DNA of 64,000 bases, taken from contig OX155951.1 of assembly GCA_944548615.1 (NCBI GenBank), forward strand, positions 24,066,692-24,130,691, read 5' to 3'. A program made the position numbers and the translations under genes. Origin of the DNA: Micropterix aruncella. Taxonomy: Eukaryota; Arthropoda; Insecta; Lepidoptera; Micropterigidae. Positions 61,030-64,000 of the stretch are shown here, piece by piece; position 1 is the first letter of the stretch, and each line of letters opens with the position of its first letter. The notes under the pieces are model-generated. The model was given only the letters and a program-made list of their open reading frames with translations, did no database searches and was not told the origin of the DNA.

Positions 61030-61660
61030 TATTAAATGGGAATAACAAGTTACATACGTGACACCAATTATTTTTGCAGTCATGCCATTTTAATGGGAGT
61101 TGGTTAATGCCACTTTCGTTGATAGAAGTCAATGAATGCTTTAAAGGTGTTTTTAGTGCCTCTTCGGAGTTATATTTTTTGGTCTGTTAAAATGATTTAG
61201 AAAAAAATCCGAAACAAGTGAAAATCTGTTGAAGCAAGGTCCGACGAGTACGGTGGTTGAGGGAATCTTCAATCTCTTGCAATATTGCAACTGTTTGCTG
61301 TTAAGTCTCTGATCGTACGTTGTCATGTATAAGCAGTGGCGAATATACTACAAAGCCTGCTCAATCGGCGAGCAGGCTTTGTAGTATATACGTGAGCGTA
61401 TACGTCATTGCGTGCAGTTCTTGCCAGCACACATTCAACTGTAGTACCAGATAGCAAGAAGCTGTAATGATAACACCAGAACAAGACCACCAGACCGACA
61501 CGATTAGCTTCTTCTGCAATGACTGATATTGCATTTTGGACAAGTCTAGCTGCATCTCTTGAGTTCAACCAGTATGATGAACGCTTATGCGTATCATTCA
61601 AGACCATTTTTTTCCACAAAAGACAATCAATCTTAAAAACCCTTTATTTTGGGGCAATTT
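61030..61660 (-). pseudogene. Mariner transposase, middle and C-terminal part
   Basis: In transcription order on the minus strand: GFLRLIVFCGKKWS (family: FL.RIVT.DEKW, first catalytic Asp lost), HKRSSYWLNSRDAARLV, then in another frame VSVWWSCSGVI, IHDNV-like LLIHDNVRSET, PQPPYSSDLASTDFHLF and GINQLPLKWHDCKN. These are the ordered blocks of a mariner transposase, with several frameshifts. A short inverted repeat (gcctgctcaatcggcgagca, near 61350) interrupts it. The N-terminal part lies at 63047-63250, beyond a LINE insertion. Confidence 0.8.
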
Positions 61661-61699
61661 AGCCTATCCATTATCCACTTTTCGAGCTCATTTACTTTG

Positions 61700-63049
61700 C
61701 GAATTTATTCAAATAACTGAATATTGTTTAGTCACTTACAAAACAAGGCTATAAACAGTCAAAATTTAATTATCGGTGCAAACACAGTAGCCAGTATTAA
61801 AAGCCATAAATTTCTTGGTTTAGTTTTAAATGAATACCTAAGATGGAATGCTCACGAAGAGGAATTAACTGACAGACTTTCCAGCGCATGTTTCTTACTA
61901 AGGCAAATATGGAAATTGATCAGCGTTAAACACACCAAAATAATATACTTTGCCTATTTCGAGTCAATTCTTCGTTACCGGATCGCCTTCTGGTCAGTGT
62001 ACCGCAGTTTTAAGACAACATTTTCTCTCTCCAAAAACAAGCCATAATAATCTTGATAAATCTTAACCATATTGAATCATGTCGTGGTCACTTTAAAAAT
62101 CTCAGTATTCTCACTCTACCATCACTTTATGTCGATGCCCCAGTTCGAAAATGCAACAACTCCAAAAAAATCAGTTATGAGTTGCAACAACTCCAAAAGT
62201 ACAGTTCCAAGCACTGACTAAAAAAATATTTTTATTTCTAATACCAAATATTCAATTTATCATTGTAGGGTAGATAAATCCATAAACGTTTTAAAAACTA
62301 ACATTTCGAATTGTTTTTTTGGAGCTGGTAATATTAAGCATGTAAAACAACAAGCGGTGACTTGAAGTTTAATCATAACTACATAATTATGTGTTTCATA
62401 ATTACATAATTAAACAGAGTTACTATTAATATTCGATTTGCAGTTCCATGTTAAAACTTTAAACTTAAATATCTCGAAACAGAAGCATAAAGCATGCATA
62501 AAGTTAATAATAAAAAATATAAGAAAGTTGAAGAACCATAAAGAAATTAACTCATTTTACCAGAGGTATGCACAATTTAACACTACCTCGTTCATCTTTG
62601 AAATTATTCCATAGGGTTCGAAATTATGTTGGAATTGTGTGTTACAATAAACTTCCTGAAAACATTAAAACTATATGTAGAAACGGGAAAATAGCCCAGT
62701 TTAAATCGAAATTAAAAGGCTACCTTATCGCCAGAGAATTATATAATATTAACGAATTATAATTAGATGACTGACAATTTCCATCTCGATTATTATTTAT
62801 TTAACTTGACATTTGTACCATTTTATTGATTATTATATTATTATTTATAATTTTCTTCGATACTCAATTTTATTTCTTATTTATAGGACCTTTTAATATT
62901 ATATTTCATGACAACTCAAACTAGTTATAAGTAACTAGTACAAATATTATCAATTGTGTGGTGTGGTTGTATAACATTAAGCGGCTATGTAAAGTGTCTA
63001 AACAACTATGTAAAAGTTTTTGAAGACAATAAATATGATTTGATTTGAT
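61700..63049 (+). pseudogene. Jockey/CR1-like LINE, 5'-truncated and damaged
   Basis: Reads KSHKFLGLVLNEYLRWNAHE, ELTDRLSSACFLLRQIWKLI and IIYFAYFESILRYRIAFWS, then a frameshift, AIIILINLNHIESCRGHFKN and LPSLYV. After about 400 bp of unrelated AT-rich DNA it resumes as HNLTLPRSSLKLFHRVRNYV, CYNKLPENIK and FKSKLKGYLIARELYNINEL. FLGL.LDE.L.W.....L..KLSSA and NKLPE.IK...FK..LK mark the C-terminal third of such polymerases. The copy ends in tgatttgatttgatg repeats next to mariner DNA, so this LINE inserted into the mariner. Confidence 0.8.
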
Positions 63050-63250
63050 GTCCTCAATCGTAGTTTTTGATAGATTCGCTTTCATCGTCGCCCTTAATTC
63101 GTCATTATCAAGTTTACTCTCCGGTTGACCACGGCGTTCATCCTGAATGACAAAATTACCAGAACGAAAGCGATCAAACCAGTGATGCACAGTGCTTTCG
63201 TTCGTGGGGTTTGGTCCATATACATTATTTTGACATTGCGTACCGTCTCT
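63047..63250 (-). pseudogene. Mariner transposase N-terminal part
   Basis: The minus strand reads NNVYGPNPTNESTVHHWFDR, FRSGNFVIQDERRGQPESKL and DNDELRATMKANLSKTTIED, where the LINE tail begins. V..WF.RFRSG.F...D..R.GRP and D...L are the mariner helix-turn-helix head. It continues at 61660 after the LINE, with about 80 residues missing. Confidence 0.8.
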
Positions 63251-64000
63251 GCTGCGTTGCTTCCCAGACGGATTTCATACTCGAAAATAATGCAATTTTT
63301 TCAACCCCTTTTAATAATATCGCTTTTAATTATTATTTCAATGAACTTGAAATTCCAGCTCAAACCAAAATTATTGAAGTATATTTTCCTGTAGTCTATC
63401 GACTTCTTCAAAATATTTAATAATGGTATTCTCGATCCATTGTGACGCGTTGAACAAGGTCTCAGCAATTTATTCATTCTTTGCTCCTTCTACGATTTTC
63501 GAACCATATCGTCAGTATATCTTGTATAAAGTGTTATTTCATGTAACATATTATGTGTAACATATCATATGTGTAACATTATGTGTAATATATCATATGG
63601 TTTCAGCGAAAAGCTGCCTTAGCAGCGGCGTAACAAAAAAAAATATGCCCCAGTTCAAAATTTAACAGAAGGCCTCTCCCCTTACTAACTTAAATACATT
63701 ATGGCATATAGGTTGTAATTACTGTATTTATAGCAACATTAGAAGTTCTTCTCTATTAGAAGAAGTTCCCAAGAACTTCAGCGAGGCACGCGGGATCACA
63801 TATAGAACATTGTTGCAGGAGAGAAATCGACACGTTTGTTCCTATATTAATACCATGCTTTACTGTTAGGTAATTTAATTAACGAATTATATTTCTACCC
63901 CTTTGAATATTGGTGAGAAATAAACAAAATAATTTTGAGTAAAACTACTGTGCGAAACAGACCAAAAAATACCTACATAATATTATTATAATACGTAATA
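63251..64000. other. AT-rich intergenic DNA
   Basis: Small repeats of gtgtaacatatcatat type at 63540-63600; nothing else recognised. Confidence 0.45.

Overview
Eukaryotic, AT-rich, repeat-dense DNA, almost certainly from an insect. Spliceosomal introns, an RRP12-like pseudogene, a tRNA-derived SINE, several LINE types and many short inverted-repeat elements all fit. Frequent tacctacctac-type strings and a dispersed repeat at about 44.1-44.9 kb resemble patterns I associate with Lepidoptera, but the order is only a weak inference. I see no intact host gene. Nearly everything recognisable is mobile-element DNA or a broken copy.

The most coherent unit is at the left (1-5969). On the minus strand it holds, in order of transcription: an array of 73-bp repeats (about 4683-5964); a six-exon gene for a 578-residue SAM-domain protein (4283 to 1868); and, only 13 bp past its stop, an uninterrupted 618-codon frame (1854 to the window edge). 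That frame encodes two C2H2 zinc fingers followed by a DDE-like domain with YFDDFE, GDNLG, a CxxC knuckle and MHDVLEG. Neither gene shows a stop or frameshift. I read this as an apparently intact two-gene DNA transposon whose 5' end is a large repeat array ending near CACTG. Its other end lies outside the window.

From 6 to 31 kb there is AT-rich DNA with scattered relics: mariner (9.4 kb), LINE 3' ends (12.1, 17.3, 21.4, 23.7 kb), a foldback element (14.3 kb), two copies of a 55-bp-TIR MITE (15.8, 26.2 kb), a TTAA-flanked piggyBac-like MITE (22.5 kb), a hAT transposase start (28.6 kb), and a deleted hAT element with 8-bp target duplication (29.67-30.25 kb). A (TA)n run lies at 9.75 kb, a 10-bp minisatellite at 26.8 kb and a 38-bp tandem array at 30.7 kb.

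From 31 to 48 kb there is a dispersed repeat with 119-bp subunits (31.1 kb), a frameshifted copy of the 5' part of an RRP12-like gene (32.3-33.0 kb), an endonuclease/RT LINE relic (34.0-34.5 kb), and a nested zone at 40.4-43.3 kb (SINEs, MITE, RTE tail, inverted copies of a ~650-bp family here called A). Further A copies lie at 46.4-47.7 kb, then a GC-richer non-repetitive island at 47.74-48.13 kb.

From 48 to 64 kb there is a ~320-bp tandem repeat (50.3-51.4 kb) whose dispersed monomer at 52.1 kb was invaded by an inverted pair of MITEs. It also holds another A copy (57.4 kb), a pogo-type relic (58.5 kb), more copies of the ~450-bp MITE family (here B), and an old mariner split by a LINE (61.0-63.3 kb). 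Six A copies or fragments and six B copies in 64 kb show strong amplification in this genome.
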